Assembly (NCBI GenBank): GCA_026826555.1
Contig: JAKSZT010054215.1
Coordinates: 19,754,673-19,818,672 of the forward strand
DNA: 64,000 nucleotides
Direction: 5' to 3'
Source of the DNA: Tolypeutes matacus
Taxonomy: Eukaryota; Chordata; Mammalia; Cingulata; Chlamyphoridae
The notes beneath the pieces are model-generated. The model was not told where the DNA came from and searched no databases. It was given only the letters and a program-made list of their open reading frames with translations. The translations under genes and the position numbers were made by a program. This document shows positions 45,915 to 56,275 of the stretch, piece after piece (positions within the stretch are counted from its first letter, which is position 1; each line of letters begins with the position of its first letter).

Positions 45915-46480
45915 TGTATTAGTCAGCCAAAGGGTGCTGATGCAAAATACCAGAAATCAGTTGGTTTTTATAAAGGGTATTTATTTGGGATAGAAGCTTA
46001 CAGTTACCAGGCTATAAAGTGTAAGTTACTTCCCTCACCAAAGTCTATGGCCACGTGTTGGAGCAAGATGGCTGCCGATGGCTGCCAGGGTTCAGGCTTC
46101 CTGGGTTCCTCTCTTTCCGGGGCTTGCCTCTCTCCGGGCTCAGCTGCTCTGGTATCTCCTCAAGGCCAGCTGTACACTATTAGGCAAACGGCTAGTTTCT
46201 CTTCTCAGGGCCTTCTCTCTTTCCTCACAACGAAGCTCCTCTGTATGCTTACTTCCTGGGGCTCCAGATCAAGACTCCGCATCAGAACTCCAAGTCTATC
46301 CTTTGCCATGTCTTTTATCTGTGAGTCTCCACCCACCAAGAGTCGGGGACTCAACACCCTACTGACGTGGCCCAATCAAAGCCCTAATCCTAATTTAATC
46401 ACGCCCAGGGGAACATACCAGTTTACAAACATAATCCAATATCTATTTTCGGAATTCATAAATAGTGCCAAACTGCTACA
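45915..46480 (-). mobile_element. 3' LTR of a truncated ERV-L-like element (copy 4 of the family)
   Basis: Same LTR family as 15270-15916, but without a matching TSD (TAGTT on the left, CTCCA on the right). The right side reads on the minus strand as 'cagagcgtggag' directly before TGTAGCAG, a polypurine-tract-like junction. So this LTR is still joined to internal sequence. Confidence 0.8.
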
Positions 46481-47712
46481 CTCCACGCTCTGAATTCCAA
46501 AAAGACAATACAAATATTCAAAAAACCTTATTTCAGTAACAATATTAAGTACAAAATCATATCATAATCAGTTTAAAGAAATACAGTTTGTCTTGGGGCA
46601 AAGTCCTGTCTCCTGTAGACCTCTGAAACTTACAAAACCGTTTATCTGCTTCCAATACAGAAATAGGCAGACAAAGGATAAACATTTTCATTACCATAAG
46701 GAGAATTTGGAAGGGAAACATGAATCACAGGTCCTCTACAGTTCAGTAAACCTGCAAGGCATCCTCCATTTGATTTCAAAGTCTGAGAGTCATTCTTAAG
46801 ACAATGGTTTCTTCTCCTTGGTGCCACACAAGGACACTCCCTTTCCACAGGCTTGCCCAACAGCCATTTTCTTGGTTCCACCTTCATCAAGCATCTGGGT
46901 GTCGACCAAGCTCTAGACCTCACCCTCCAAGAGTGTTGGGGTGATTGCCACACCTTACCCAATCTTTGGGTTAGAGTCTTAGCCCCCTTAGTACAGTGAG
47001 GTGAAAGCAACATCCTCCCTAACCTTTGGTATACAGGTTCAAACCTCTCAGAGCAATGAGTTGACCATCTGGCCTTCCCTAATCCATGGGGTACAGGCCC
47101 ACCCCTCTCAGACCTATGGGGCATAGACTTCAACCTCCCTAATCCTTGAGGAATGTGTCCCACCTTTTCTGTACCCTAGGTCAGCAAAACTGTCCCCAAA
47201 CATTGGGTGGGAACATCCATCCTCTTCAACTGCTGGGGCAAACCCACCCTCTCTGTACACATGGGTGGGGTTCCTCTCTTGGCCCAAGGTGATGACTTAA
47301 TTCCATATCTCAGCTTCTATGGTTTTCCTCTTAAAGCTGTTTCTCCTTCAGTCTCTCCTTTCCATGTCCCTTTTAGTCCAAGCTGACAGTAGTTTTGATC
47401 ATATAGCTCTCTCAAAAAACTTGGTTTACCATGCAAGAAGCAGGGTTCCAAGCACCAGACAGTAAGACTTTTCACAAGTCTTTCTGAGATAACTACATCT
47501 CCAATCCTGATTTACAAGTTCCAAGTTTAGGTAAGTCCTCAAATGGGGCACTATCATCTGGGGACTTGATTTTCAAAGGCTTGGAGTTTCCGGAATCAGT
47601 TTCTGGTTTCTTTATGCCCAACAGTTCAGTCCTCAGCGTATTTCTCTTGTCTAGCATTTTGCTATAAGCTGCAAGGATAAGCCAAGCCACATTCTCCAAG
47701 TTTACTTTAGAA
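46481..47712 (-). pseudogene. Internal region of the truncated LTR element, with repeat-protein frame
   Basis: Internal part of the element whose 3' LTR is 45915-46480. The right edge is approximate and the 5' LTR is absent. A minus-strand frame (46642-47163, 173 codons) contains four consecutive 20-residue units in its first part, starting [GR]-L-G-[KR] and containing S-x-H/Q and S/T-x-x-x/R features. I recognise no protease, RT or capsid motif, so this resembles a non-autonomous, MaLR-like internal region. The frame may be decayed or may never have been coding. Confidence 0.6.
46950..47210 (-). repeat. 60-bp tandem repeat (20-codon period)
   Basis: The anchor 'aatccttgggg' (variants) occurs at 46961, 47021, 47081 and 47141, and again as 'aaacattggg' near 47198. 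Four exact 60-bp steps, or nearly so. The period is a multiple of three, and one minus-strand frame stays open across it. Confidence 0.85.
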
Positions 47713-47759
47713 AGTTCTTCAGCTAAAAGGAGAAATTTTATATATTACCAGAATAAATT

Positions 47760-48480
47760 TTTTTAAAAAAATCTATGAGACTGTACAACACAAGCAGTGA
47801 ACTCAAGGCAAATCACAGATTATAATAGCACAATTATACAAATGTGCTTTCATCATTTGTAACAAATGTAAGACACTAATGCAAGGTGTATAATAGGGTG
47901 GTATAGGGGAACCCTGTATTTTTTTAAAAGATGTATTTTTATTATTTATCTCTCCCCACCCCCTCATTGTTTGCACTTGCTGTGTCTGTTCAGGTTGCTT
48001 GTTTCTTTAGGAGGCACCAGGAACCAAACTTGGGACCTGTGATGTGGGAGGGAGGCGCCTAATCACTTGAGCCACCTCTGTTTCCTGCTTTGTTGTGTCT
48101 CTCATTGTGTTTTCCTTCTTGTGTCTCTTGTTGCATCACCTTGTTGTATCGCTTGCCATGCCTGCCTATTGTGTCAGCTCGCTGTCTTGCTTGTCTTCTT
48201 TAGGAGGCACCAGAAACCTCCGCTCCCTGCTTTCTTGTGCTCTCATTACATTTTTCTTTTATTGTGTCTCTTATTGCATCACCTTGTTGCATCAGCTTGC
48301 TGCACCTGCCCATCGTGCCAGCTCTCTGTCTTCTTTAGGAGGCACCAGGAACCGAACCAGAGACCTCTCATGTAGTAGGTGGGAACTCAGTTGCTTGAGC
48401 CACATCCACTTCCCAGAGCCCTGTATTTTATGCATGATTTTCTGTAAACCCACAGCTTCTGTAATAAAAATAAATAAAAT
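47760..48480 (+). repeat. L1 3'UTR relic split by a SINE
   Basis: 'gactgtacaacacaagcagt' and 'ggtggtataggggaaccctg' continue after the SINE as 'gccctgtattttatgcatga' and 'tttctgtaaacccacagctt', the usual end of an L1 3'UTR. A related 3'UTR is at 62030-62286. Confidence 0.7.
47923..48418 (-). mobile_element. DAS SINE, long multi-unit form
   Basis: Minus-strand head at the right end ('gagccacatccacttcc', B-box complement 'aggaaccgaaccagag') and a second head near 48005-48085 ('aggaaccaaacttggg', 'gagccacctctg'). Between them are 'tgtgtctctcattgtg'-type tail repeats. TSD CCCTGTATTTT at 47912-47922 and 48419-48429. Confidence 0.9.
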
Positions 48481-49036
48481 GACCATGGTCATCATGAAAG
48501 AAAAAAAAAACTTGTCTTTAGCAAACTAAAAGGTTTAAATTTTTTGCTAAAAAGCAGTCCTGACCTTTTAGGAAAAGGAGAATGAGATACACTTACATCC
48601 TCTCAAAATCAATGCAGTGACAAGACAAAATACTATTCATGAAAGACCATCTCTGTGAGAGTTTGTGTGCATGTGTGACACACGTGGGTACTGGGGGTGG
48701 TGGTGAAATACAAAAAGAGGAAATCTGTTTTGCAAGATGTAGGCATGCTTCCTTAATAGTTTATCTAGAACTTATCTTCTAAACATGTCCCCTATAAAAA
48801 GTGATTGACAAGCTCTAAAGAGCCAGATGGAAAATATTTAAGTCTTGTGAGCCACATGGTCTCTGTCTCAACTACTTAACGATGCCTCTTGTAGCCAAAA
48901 GCAGCCATAGACTCTAAGTCAGTGTTCCAATAACATTGAACTTACAAACAGAGGCAGTGCGCCAGCATCAGTCCCGTGGCTGTTCTGCCTACCTCTGACC
49001 TAAATTTAGACTTGCATTTGAACATCTTTCCCATTC
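48481..49036. other. No gene seen
   Basis: Unique DNA without recognisable features. Confidence 0.4.
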
Positions 49037-49044
49037 CTCTACAT

Positions 49045-49403
49045 CAGGGGTTCTTAACCAGGGGTCCACAGACCCCTGAGGAGTCCATGGAAAGATTTCA
49101 GGGGGCCCATGAGCTTGAATTGAAAACAATCAGCTTATTACCTTTATTTTCTCTGACCTCTAGCTGAAATCTAGCATTTCCTTCACTTATGAATGTATGC
49201 AATAAATTACAGTAGTATTCATTTCGTATCACATTACAGTTGTTGCATATCTTGAAAAATCGTTTACGCTCATCTATACTTTGAAATTACAGTAGTTGTT
49301 AGAGTGTCAAAAAACTATCTGCTGCTACATTCTGAGAAGGGGTCCATGGTTTTCACCTGACTGGCAAAGGGGTCTGTGGAACAAAAAAGGTTAAGAACCC
49401 CTG
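49045..49403. mobile_element. hAT-type MITE with 8-bp TSD
   Basis: Inverted ends CAGGGGTTCTTAACC and GGTTAAGAACCCCTG, flanked by the perfect 8-bp TSD CTCTACAT at 49037-49044 and 49404-49411. The 8-bp TSD and CAG...CTG ends place it in the hAT superfamily. 359 bp, no transposase frame. Confidence 0.93.
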
Positions 49404-49646
49404 CTCTACATCATGTTTAAAGACAGAGCCTGGGTTTTCAGCTTCATGTCACCAAGGGCTCCATGAAAAAGAGCCATCCCCAACTTTCTGTTCATAGCAC
49501 TCAGCTGCAACAATCTAAGGTCAGAACACAAAGGCACACAAAGCATGGCTTTTTCAACTCCTACCAGGAATTTGTCCCATTCTTCGCATTCACTTCTCAT
49601 CTTCCATTAACAGTCACCTTGGTTACCTTTCCCTCTAGAGCCCAGA

Positions 49647-49832
49647 GTTTCTTAAAATGTGGAGTGCAGACCACTTAAACTAGAATCACTCAGGAATGCT
49701 GATCAAAACTGCAAATTGCCAGTTCCTCCATCATCTTACTAAATCAGAATCTCTGGACATAGAGGGCAAGCATCACGTTTAGAATAAGCACTCAGGCAAC
49801 TGTTATGGTGCTGAAGTTTGAGAATCACTGCT
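49647..49832. repeat. MER5A relic
   Basis: 'gtttcttaaaatgtggagtg', 'aaactgcaaattgccagttc', 'aaatcagaatctctggacat' and 'tttgagaatcactgct' occur in MER5A order. Confidence 0.7.
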
Positions 49833-50039
49833 AACCTATCATCCTCTCTCCCAGCACCATCTCACCTTGAGTAGTATCATTTCTATGGAACCAAGAGTTT
49901 GGGGAGCTTCTTATGGGGTGGGTGACAGATTTCCTAGCACCCCATTTCTTGTATTTTAATGTTACCCTAATATTAATTTTTTTATGGTGCCTGTAGTTCT
50001 TGTCTGAGTTTAGAGGATAGTATCCCTGACAGTTTGGCA

Positions 50040-50260
50040 TAATGGAAAGACCTTGAATTTAGGGCAAGGCAAGCTCAAGTCTGTACCAACCCTGAGGGCA
50101 TGTTACTGAAATTCACTTGTCTCTGTTTGCTTAATTTTAGAATGAGGATAGTGTTAAATGCTTGCAAGCTGTCAGGAAGATAAAATAATATAAAACATAA
50201 AAGCACTTAGCACCTAGTAGCCTCCCAATAAAGCTTAATGATTCCTTCCTGCCTCCTTTC
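50040..50260 (+). repeat. MIR relic
   Basis: 'ataatggaaagaccttgaat', then 'tctctgtttgcttaatttta', then 'aaagcacttagcacctagta' and 'caataaagctta' follow the MIR layout. Confidence 0.6.
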
Positions 50261-50369
50261 TTTTTCACTTTATAAATGTAGCTCAGATGTAGTCTTTCTT
50301 TCCTTCTCCACTGTCAGCACCTAAGTTAGTCCCAGTCCTTGTTAGAGCTCTGAAGTCTCTGCTGAACCA

Positions 50370-51160
50370 TCTCATTCACTCATCTGTTCAACAAATATTT
50401 ATCCAGCATCTGGGAGGGGCTGGGTACTGGGCTATGTCCTTGGGAATCCAGTGATGAGAACACACACAGACCCTGCTCTTCTGATAGACTATATATAAAA
50501 TAACCGGCGAATCAGAGTGATGCAAAGGGTGCTCAATGGCGTGGGGGATAGGGATTGCCCCATGGGACATTCGGCAATGCCTAGTGACATCTTAGGTGTC
50601 ACACCTGTTGACATCTGGTAGACAGAGGCCAAGGATGCTGCTAAACATTCTACAGTACACAACAAAGAAATATCCAGCCCAAAATGTCAATGGCTCTGAG
50701 GTTTAGAAACCCTGAATTAGTTATAACAAGTGACATGTAGGAAAGAGGAAGCTATGAGAGAACGATTTTGCCTGATTTAGAAGAAAGGCTTCAGGAAGGC
50801 ATCCTTGAAAAGGTACATTAAGATGAGTCCTGACAGATGAACAGGAGTTCACCAGGTAAGGGGGTGGTGAGTACAAGAGGTGGGAGAAGTGCCTGTACAC
50901 AGGCCTTGAGCTAGAAGAGGGGCAGCTGGGTCCTAAACAGAGAAACAAGGTGAACATGACCGAGTCATGTGGCAAGAAAATAGTGGATGACGGGGGGCTG
51001 GAGAAAGTAATGGGAGCCCTTCATCCAGGATCTTGGGGGCATGTGAAATAATCTTTATCGTAAGGGTAAAAGAAGTCTTTGAAGTGTTCTCGGCAGCACT
51101 TGACACAATGTGGGTTCTGTTTTAAGATAGCACTGGATGCTTAACAGAAAATGAATCTGA
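50370..51160 (+). repeat. L2 3' region interrupted by MER20
   Basis: 'cattcactcatctgttcaac', 'aaatatttatccagcatctg' and 'ccctgctcttctgatagact' are L2-like and resume after the MER20 with 'gaaaggcttcaggaaggcat' and 'gatgagtcctgacagatgaa'. Diverged, non-coding. Confidence 0.65.
50540..50714 (+). repeat. MER20 DNA transposon
   Basis: 'gggacattcggcaatgccta', 'gacagaggccaaggatgctg', 'ctaaacattctacagtacac' and 'ggtttagaaaccctg' match the MER20 order closely. Confidence 0.8.
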
Positions 51161-51559
51161 ATCAGGAAGAGGGAGGGTGAGAGCAGAAAGTGGAAGTAGA
51201 AAGACCAGTCGTGAGATTAGTGCAGTAGCTCAAAGGGTGGTAATAGAGATAGAGAAAAGGGGACAATTTGTTGTGAACTTATTTTGGAGGTCAGTAAGAG
51301 AGAGAGAGAAGTCCAGGTTGACGTCCAGGCAGGGTTGGCTTTATGGACATGTGACCCGTGCCAAAGTCAGAATATCCAAAACTGGGAACCAGGCATCTTT
51401 TTTTTTTTTTTTTTTTTGAAAGCATATCAGATTAGAACAAACCCATCAGTTTTAAAAACAAAAGAGTTTGAGAATTATTCTGAAGCATGCTTGAAGGCTG
51501 TTAGTAAGACTAGGTAGACAAAGAGGTTGATGGTGTAGGCTGGAGAGAAAATTTATAGT
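51161..51559. other. No gene seen
   Basis: Unique or unrecognised DNA with a T-run at 51398-51416. Confidence 0.4.
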
Positions 51560-51800
51560 TACACAAATCCTGTAGACAAATGTGTGTACATAATTGTCAA
51601 AAACTAGAAACAATCAACTGGTAAATAGATCAACACACTGTGGTGCAGATATACAACAATAATTCAGCATGACTGATGCAACACCATATGAATGAATCTC
51701 AGTGTATTACAATAAGTGAAAGAAGCCGAACTCAAAAGGCTAATACTGTATGATTCCATTTATGTAACATTCTGGAAAAGACAAAGCTATAGGGAGTGGA
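51560..51800 (+). repeat. L1M 3' relic
   Basis: 'caaaaactagaaacaatcaa', 'gtgaaagaagccgaactcaa' and 'actgtatgattccatttatg' are typical of the L1 ORF2 end and 3'UTR. Confidence 0.75.
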
Positions 51801-51957
51801 GCATTAATCCTGTCCAAGTCATCCAACATAACACAGCCTAGGTCATTCTGATTCTGTCATTTACCCTAAATCTATAGCCATTCAGACATTCACATTCTCT
51901 TCATATTGTCCAGGCTCAGTTTGCACTAGAGCAAACATACCTGGGGGTCAAGGTTAC

Positions 51958-52105
51958 TTTTTTTTTCTTTTCAATATGATTGGTCTTTTTGGATTCCGAT
52001 TATATCTTGGTAAATCTATGTTTGTTTGAAGAGGTACCGGGGATTAAACCCAGGACCTCGTACATGGAAGCAGGCACTCAGCCACTTGAGCTACATTCGC
52101 TATGC
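51958..52105 (-). mobile_element. DAS SINE
   Basis: 'ggggattaaacccaggacct' and 'cacttgagctacattcgct' are the reverse complement of the SINE head. TSD TCAAGGTTAC at 51948-51957 and 52106-52115. Confidence 0.88.
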
Positions 52106-52115
52106 TCAAGGTTAC

Positions 52116-52910
52116 ATTTTTATTGTCCTTAAATAAAAAGTGCTCCAATATTTAGCTCACGCTGTGCTCCATAACTAGAATAGCTCCTTCACAATTCCAC
52201 CGCACCTCTCAAAACTCTACTAATAAATGGAAATTTTCTCAAACCACTAAAGCCTCAGCAGTCATCCCTGTGCCCTAATGCATCCCATAGCTGGCTGTTA
52301 ATTATAATTCTAACTTCCATTGGAATAGATTATTTATATGTTACCTATTTATATGTTACTCTTATAACATTCATTTGCTATAACTTAAATCCTCATTTTA
52401 TAGATGAGAAAACTCAAACTCTGGGGTTAAGTTACGTCTGAGATCATGGCTACCAAATGCAGAACTTGGGAACCTAGCAATGCTGAACCCAAAGGTGATC
52501 TTCCTTCTGCTATGATTCACTCTCTCTTTTTTATTGTTTAAAATTTGAATGTCTTAATAATTCCAACACTAAGCTTCCAGAAGACAGGAGCTCTTTTATA
52601 TATTCTTTGCATACTCCTCAACGTGATAAATAAAGTCAGCACAATGAGCACAGATGGCTTAAGGATTTAAAGTTATGGCCTGGAGGTCAATTCCCTCATT
52701 CAATAAATAATAAATGGAGGCACCTTTCTAGTTAGCCTATCCGAGCAAATGTGGACTGCATGTACTCATCATATAAACTCTGAGAAGGTTCTCATAAAAT
52801 AAAAAATGAGAATTCTGAATCCTAAATACATTGCCCAAAGTAAAACTAAGCAACATAAGAAAATGTCACCTTCATCCTTAACCCAACCAAATTCATGTAC
52901 ACTTCTATAG
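52116..52910. other. No gene seen
   Basis: Unique AT-rich DNA. A weak MIR-like phrase ('ttttatagatgagaaaactc') occurs near 52400. Confidence 0.4.
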
Positions 52911-52915
52911 CAGTT

Positions 52916-53531
52916 TGATATTATTTATGAATTCCAAAAATAGATATTGGATTATGTTTGTGAACTGGTTTGTTCCTCTGGGCATATTATATTGGATTGG
53001 ATTCAGAGGTTTCACTTTTACTTGATTAAATAATGATTAAGGCTTTGATTGGACCATGTCAGTAGGATGTTGAGTCCCTGCCTCCTTGATGGGTGGGGAA
53101 TAACACAGTAGAGAAGTTAACTGGAGTTTTGGATGCTGGAAACCCAGGGAGTAATACACAGGAGAAGAACACAGAGGAATAGAGATGGCTCCATAGACAT
53201 GGCAGAGGCCCCGGGAGGAGAGTGAGCCTGATAGTCTGCAGCTGACCTTGTGGAGAGAGCAGAGCCTGGGAGAGAGACAAGACTTATCCCAGCCTACAGC
53301 TGATATTGGAAGAAGCTGGGACCACGGAGTCTTAAGAGGAAGAAGGAGGCTGAATCCTTGCCGGTGTTGGCAACCATCTTGCTCCAACACGTGGCAACAG
53401 ACTTGGTGAGGGTAGTACCTTACATTTTATGACATGGTAACCGTGAGCTTCTACCCCAAATAAATACCCTTTTATAAAAGCCAACAGATTTCTGGTATTT
53501 TGCATCAGCATGCCTTTGACCGATGAATACA
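52916..53531 (+). mobile_element. Solo LTR, ERV-L-like family (copy 5)
   Basis: Starts TATAGCAGTTTGATA and ends GATGAATACA. TSD ACTTC / ACTTG (52911-52915 and 53532-53536), 4 of 5. 616 bp, plus-strand orientation. Confidence 0.85.
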
Positions 53532-53536
53532 ACTTG

Positions 53537-54307
53537 TAATATACTTTAAATAGTCTTTGAGGTCTTGAACTTTATCAATTTCTGCCTGGGTTTTGAGTTT
53601 GCTGTTCTTCGTTTTTGTTCTTTCTTGATCACTTGGTATTTTTTCCCTTCCTTTCCTTTTTTCCAGTTTTATATTTTTTATAAATAACTTTTCAAAAATT
53701 AAAATCTTCTCAAATGTCAAAATATACTATCTTAAATTACAAATCTATAATTCCAGAAATGGACATTTTATAATACAGAACAAAATTGTAAAATGAAAAA
53801 ACTTAGTTATCACTTCATAAGAATTTGTTTAGTTTCAAATCTGTTTAAATCATGGGCTGATCTGAATTTTACTAAACTGACATCTATTTTTGAAAATTTC
53901 TCTCAATTTTCCATTTGATTGATAGGGTACCTAATGGGGTTTTTCCTTTCTCTGTCATCAACCAAACACACTAAGAAAAATAATTCTTTGCCTCCATGTT
54001 TGCGTCCTGAGGATTCCGAATATATCGAATGGACAATATAAATCTTAGATTTCAGCCTATTAGACACTAGAAATGTCAGTTCTAGAAATGAAAGAGACTC
54101 TTCCATTTGTACCCAAGATTTATTCCCACAGTTTGGAAAGACATCCGGACATTAGGTAAGTGTTCCACCTAGTGGCCATATCCAGCCCATAGCAAGTTTT
54201 CTCAGGATTCTCAAAAATATCTAAAAGAAGATAAAGCAAGGCTTGATTTATCTTAAAGCCTCGCCATTATATGTACTTGCAAAGAAACAGTCCCATTATT
54301 GAACACC
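53537..54307. other. No gene seen
   Basis: AT-rich unique DNA. Confidence 0.4.
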
Positions 54308-54361
54308 TTGACTAACAGAAAGAAAATTTGACTAACAGAAAGAAAATTTGACTAACAGAAA
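54308..54361. repeat. 20-bp tandem repeat, about 2.7 copies
   Basis: The unit 'actaacagaaagaaaatttg' occurs at 54311-54330 and 54331-54350 without change; a partial third unit follows. Perfect copies suggest recent slippage or duplication. Confidence 0.95.
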
Positions 54362-54439
54362 ATATTTCTCAGGTCCTAGGACAATCTAACTCAATATAGT
54401 CAAAACCCAGACATAACCTTTCATTACTAAATGATTTAT

Positions 54440-54660
54440 CCAAATTTTCTGAGCCTATTTTTTTTTTAGGAGGCACCAGGGATTGAACCCAGGACCTCAT
54501 ACATGGGAAGCAGGGGCTCAAACCACTGAGCTACATCTGCTTCCCTTGAGCCTATTTTATGTAATAGGCATTGTGCTAACCATGAGTGACACAAACATGA
54601 ATAAATGTAAGTGCCCTTAAGGAACTTATATTCTTTCAGAGAAGACATGAAAACAGATCA
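54440..54660 (+). repeat. L2-like relic split by a SINE
   Basis: After the SINE: 'ggcattgtgctaaccatgag' and 'cttaaggaacttatattctt', phrases of an L2 3' region. Confidence 0.55.
54463..54546 (-). mobile_element. DAS SINE, single unit
   Basis: 'aggaggcaccagggattgaa' and 'ctgagctacatctgcttccc'. 12-bp TSD TGAGCCTATTTT begins at 54450 (merging into the T-run) and at 54547-54558. Confidence 0.9.
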
Positions 54661-55111
54661 TAAAAATGCAAGGTATTAAGTACCCTGACACAGAAAGATA
54701 AGAGAACTCAATAAGAATAGGAGGGCTCAAAAAGTTTTAAAACTTTCCTACTGCACCCAACTAGTAAATTATTGGGCTGGATTTGAACTCAGGTGTACAA
54801 GATTGCAAAGCCATTGACAACTGTGCAGTGCCACTTGGAAATAGGTCATCCCTTCCTCTTCCATGTAAAGCAAAACTGCATGATGAGTTCCATGGTCCTA
54901 CTCCATTGTTACCACGGTAATTGAAAAATCTAACATTTGATAGTGATATTAGGCATAATATAATAAAATTGTCTGATGTATCAGGGATAATCTCATAGTG
55001 TGCTGGATTTAGGACTGTGATCTCTGTCTTCTGCTAGATCTGTCTAGTGACCTAGGCCCACTTAGGCCAAAGTTGGCAGGAGCTAACTCCCTTTCTCTTA
55101 AGAGAGACAGA
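54661..55111. other. No gene seen
   Basis: Unique DNA. Confidence 0.4.
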
Positions 55112-55205
55112 GTAGAACAGTGGGTAAGCAGATGGGTTTGAGTCCTGGCTCTATTGTTTACTAGCTGTGTGACCTAGGTTAAGCTGATCAACTCCCAAAA
55201 ATCAG
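55112..55205 (+). repeat. MIR core
   Basis: 'gtgggtaagcagatgggttt', 'gagtcctggctctattgttt' and 'actagctgtgtgacctaggt' are a clear MIR match. Confidence 0.85.
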
Positions 55206-55477
55206 GAGGCGGGAGTCCTACTCCTGGCTCTGACACTATAGCTATATGCAATCCTATGAAAGTTCTACCAGGATATACCAGGTCCTTATAGACAGTGTTT
55301 AGGCTATTCTCTAAACCAATATATGATTTTCAGTCTAAAGTTGAAAAATGTAGATATGGACATGAAATTGTTGGCTTGAGAAATCTGAAAGCATAAAAAA
55401 TAAAATGGACACCTTATATTAAAAGTAAGTGCTGACTTGGTGAGTGTGAGAGGTAGGAAGAATAAAGAGAATAAAAG

Positions 55478-55725
55478 GGAAGCGGATGTGGCTCAACGAT
55501 AGGGTTCCCGTTTACCATATGGGAGGCCCCAGGTTCGATTCCTGGGGCCTCCTGATGAAGGCAAACCAGCCCACACGTTGTGGTGAGCTGACGCAGCAAG
55601 ACGACCCAACAAAGGGAGACAAGCAGACACAGAAAAATGCACAGCAAATGGACACAGTAAGCACAAGCAGCAAGGGGGGGATAAAAAAAATAAATAAAAT
55701 CTTTTTTAAAAATAAATAAATAAAA
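55478..55725 (+). mobile_element. DAS SINE, near-consensus copy
   Basis: Head 'ggaagcggatgtggctcaac', B-box 'aggttcgattcctggggcct', body 'gagctgacgcagcaagacga' and tail of 'aaataaataaa'. 17-bp TSD with one mismatch: AATAAAGAGAATAAAAG at 55461-55477 and AATAAAGAGAATGAAAG at 55726-55742. The clearest full single-unit copy in the window. Confidence 0.93.
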
Positions 55726-56082
55726 AATAAAGAGAATGAAAGAGCTAAGCACATCTAGATGAAAAAAATGACAATGAAGAGGCAACAGTTAACCTCATAA
55801 AAGGGAAGGCCTGCACTTCCTCTTCCGGGAGCTTCATTTAGGAGGAAAAAAAAAAACTACAAAGGGCTGTCACTATAGTCATTGTTTGGACCTACTAGAT
55901 TAAGTGCTGCCTCTCACCTGACCAAAAGAAGATCTGGGATTTTCTTAAGGGAGTTGGAGTTTACCAAGACGAGTTTCTACTCCCCTCTAGAGCCATAGGC
56001 TGGGTCAACTACTACAGATAAGGTGAGGTAATAGAACAAGCCCTCTGAGTAGATTCTGTCCTTCCCCTCTAAGCCTTAGCGC

Positions 56083-56275
56083 CGGGGTTCTTAACCTTTT
56101 TTGTTCCACAGACCCCTTTCCCAGTCAACTGAAAACCACAGACCCCTTACTAAGTCCACACTATATTGTATGTTATTTTATAAATACATCACACCTGCAC
56201 CAACATGTTCCCACAAGAATAATGTTTTTTGGAATCTCAATTCAAGCTCACAGACCCCTTGTTAAGAACTCCTGC
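56083..56275. mobile_element. hAT-type MITE, short copy of the 49045 family
   Basis: Ends 'cggggttcttaacc' and 'gttaagaactcctg', with 'ttgttccacagacccctttc' matching the reverse complement of the 3' part of the 49045 element. Candidate 8-bp TSD with two mismatches (CCTTAGCG / CATTAGGG). Internally deleted. Confidence 0.75.

Noticed and set aside
54308..54361. CRISPR-like direct repeats
   Set aside because: The repeats abut without spacers, and the genome is mammalian.
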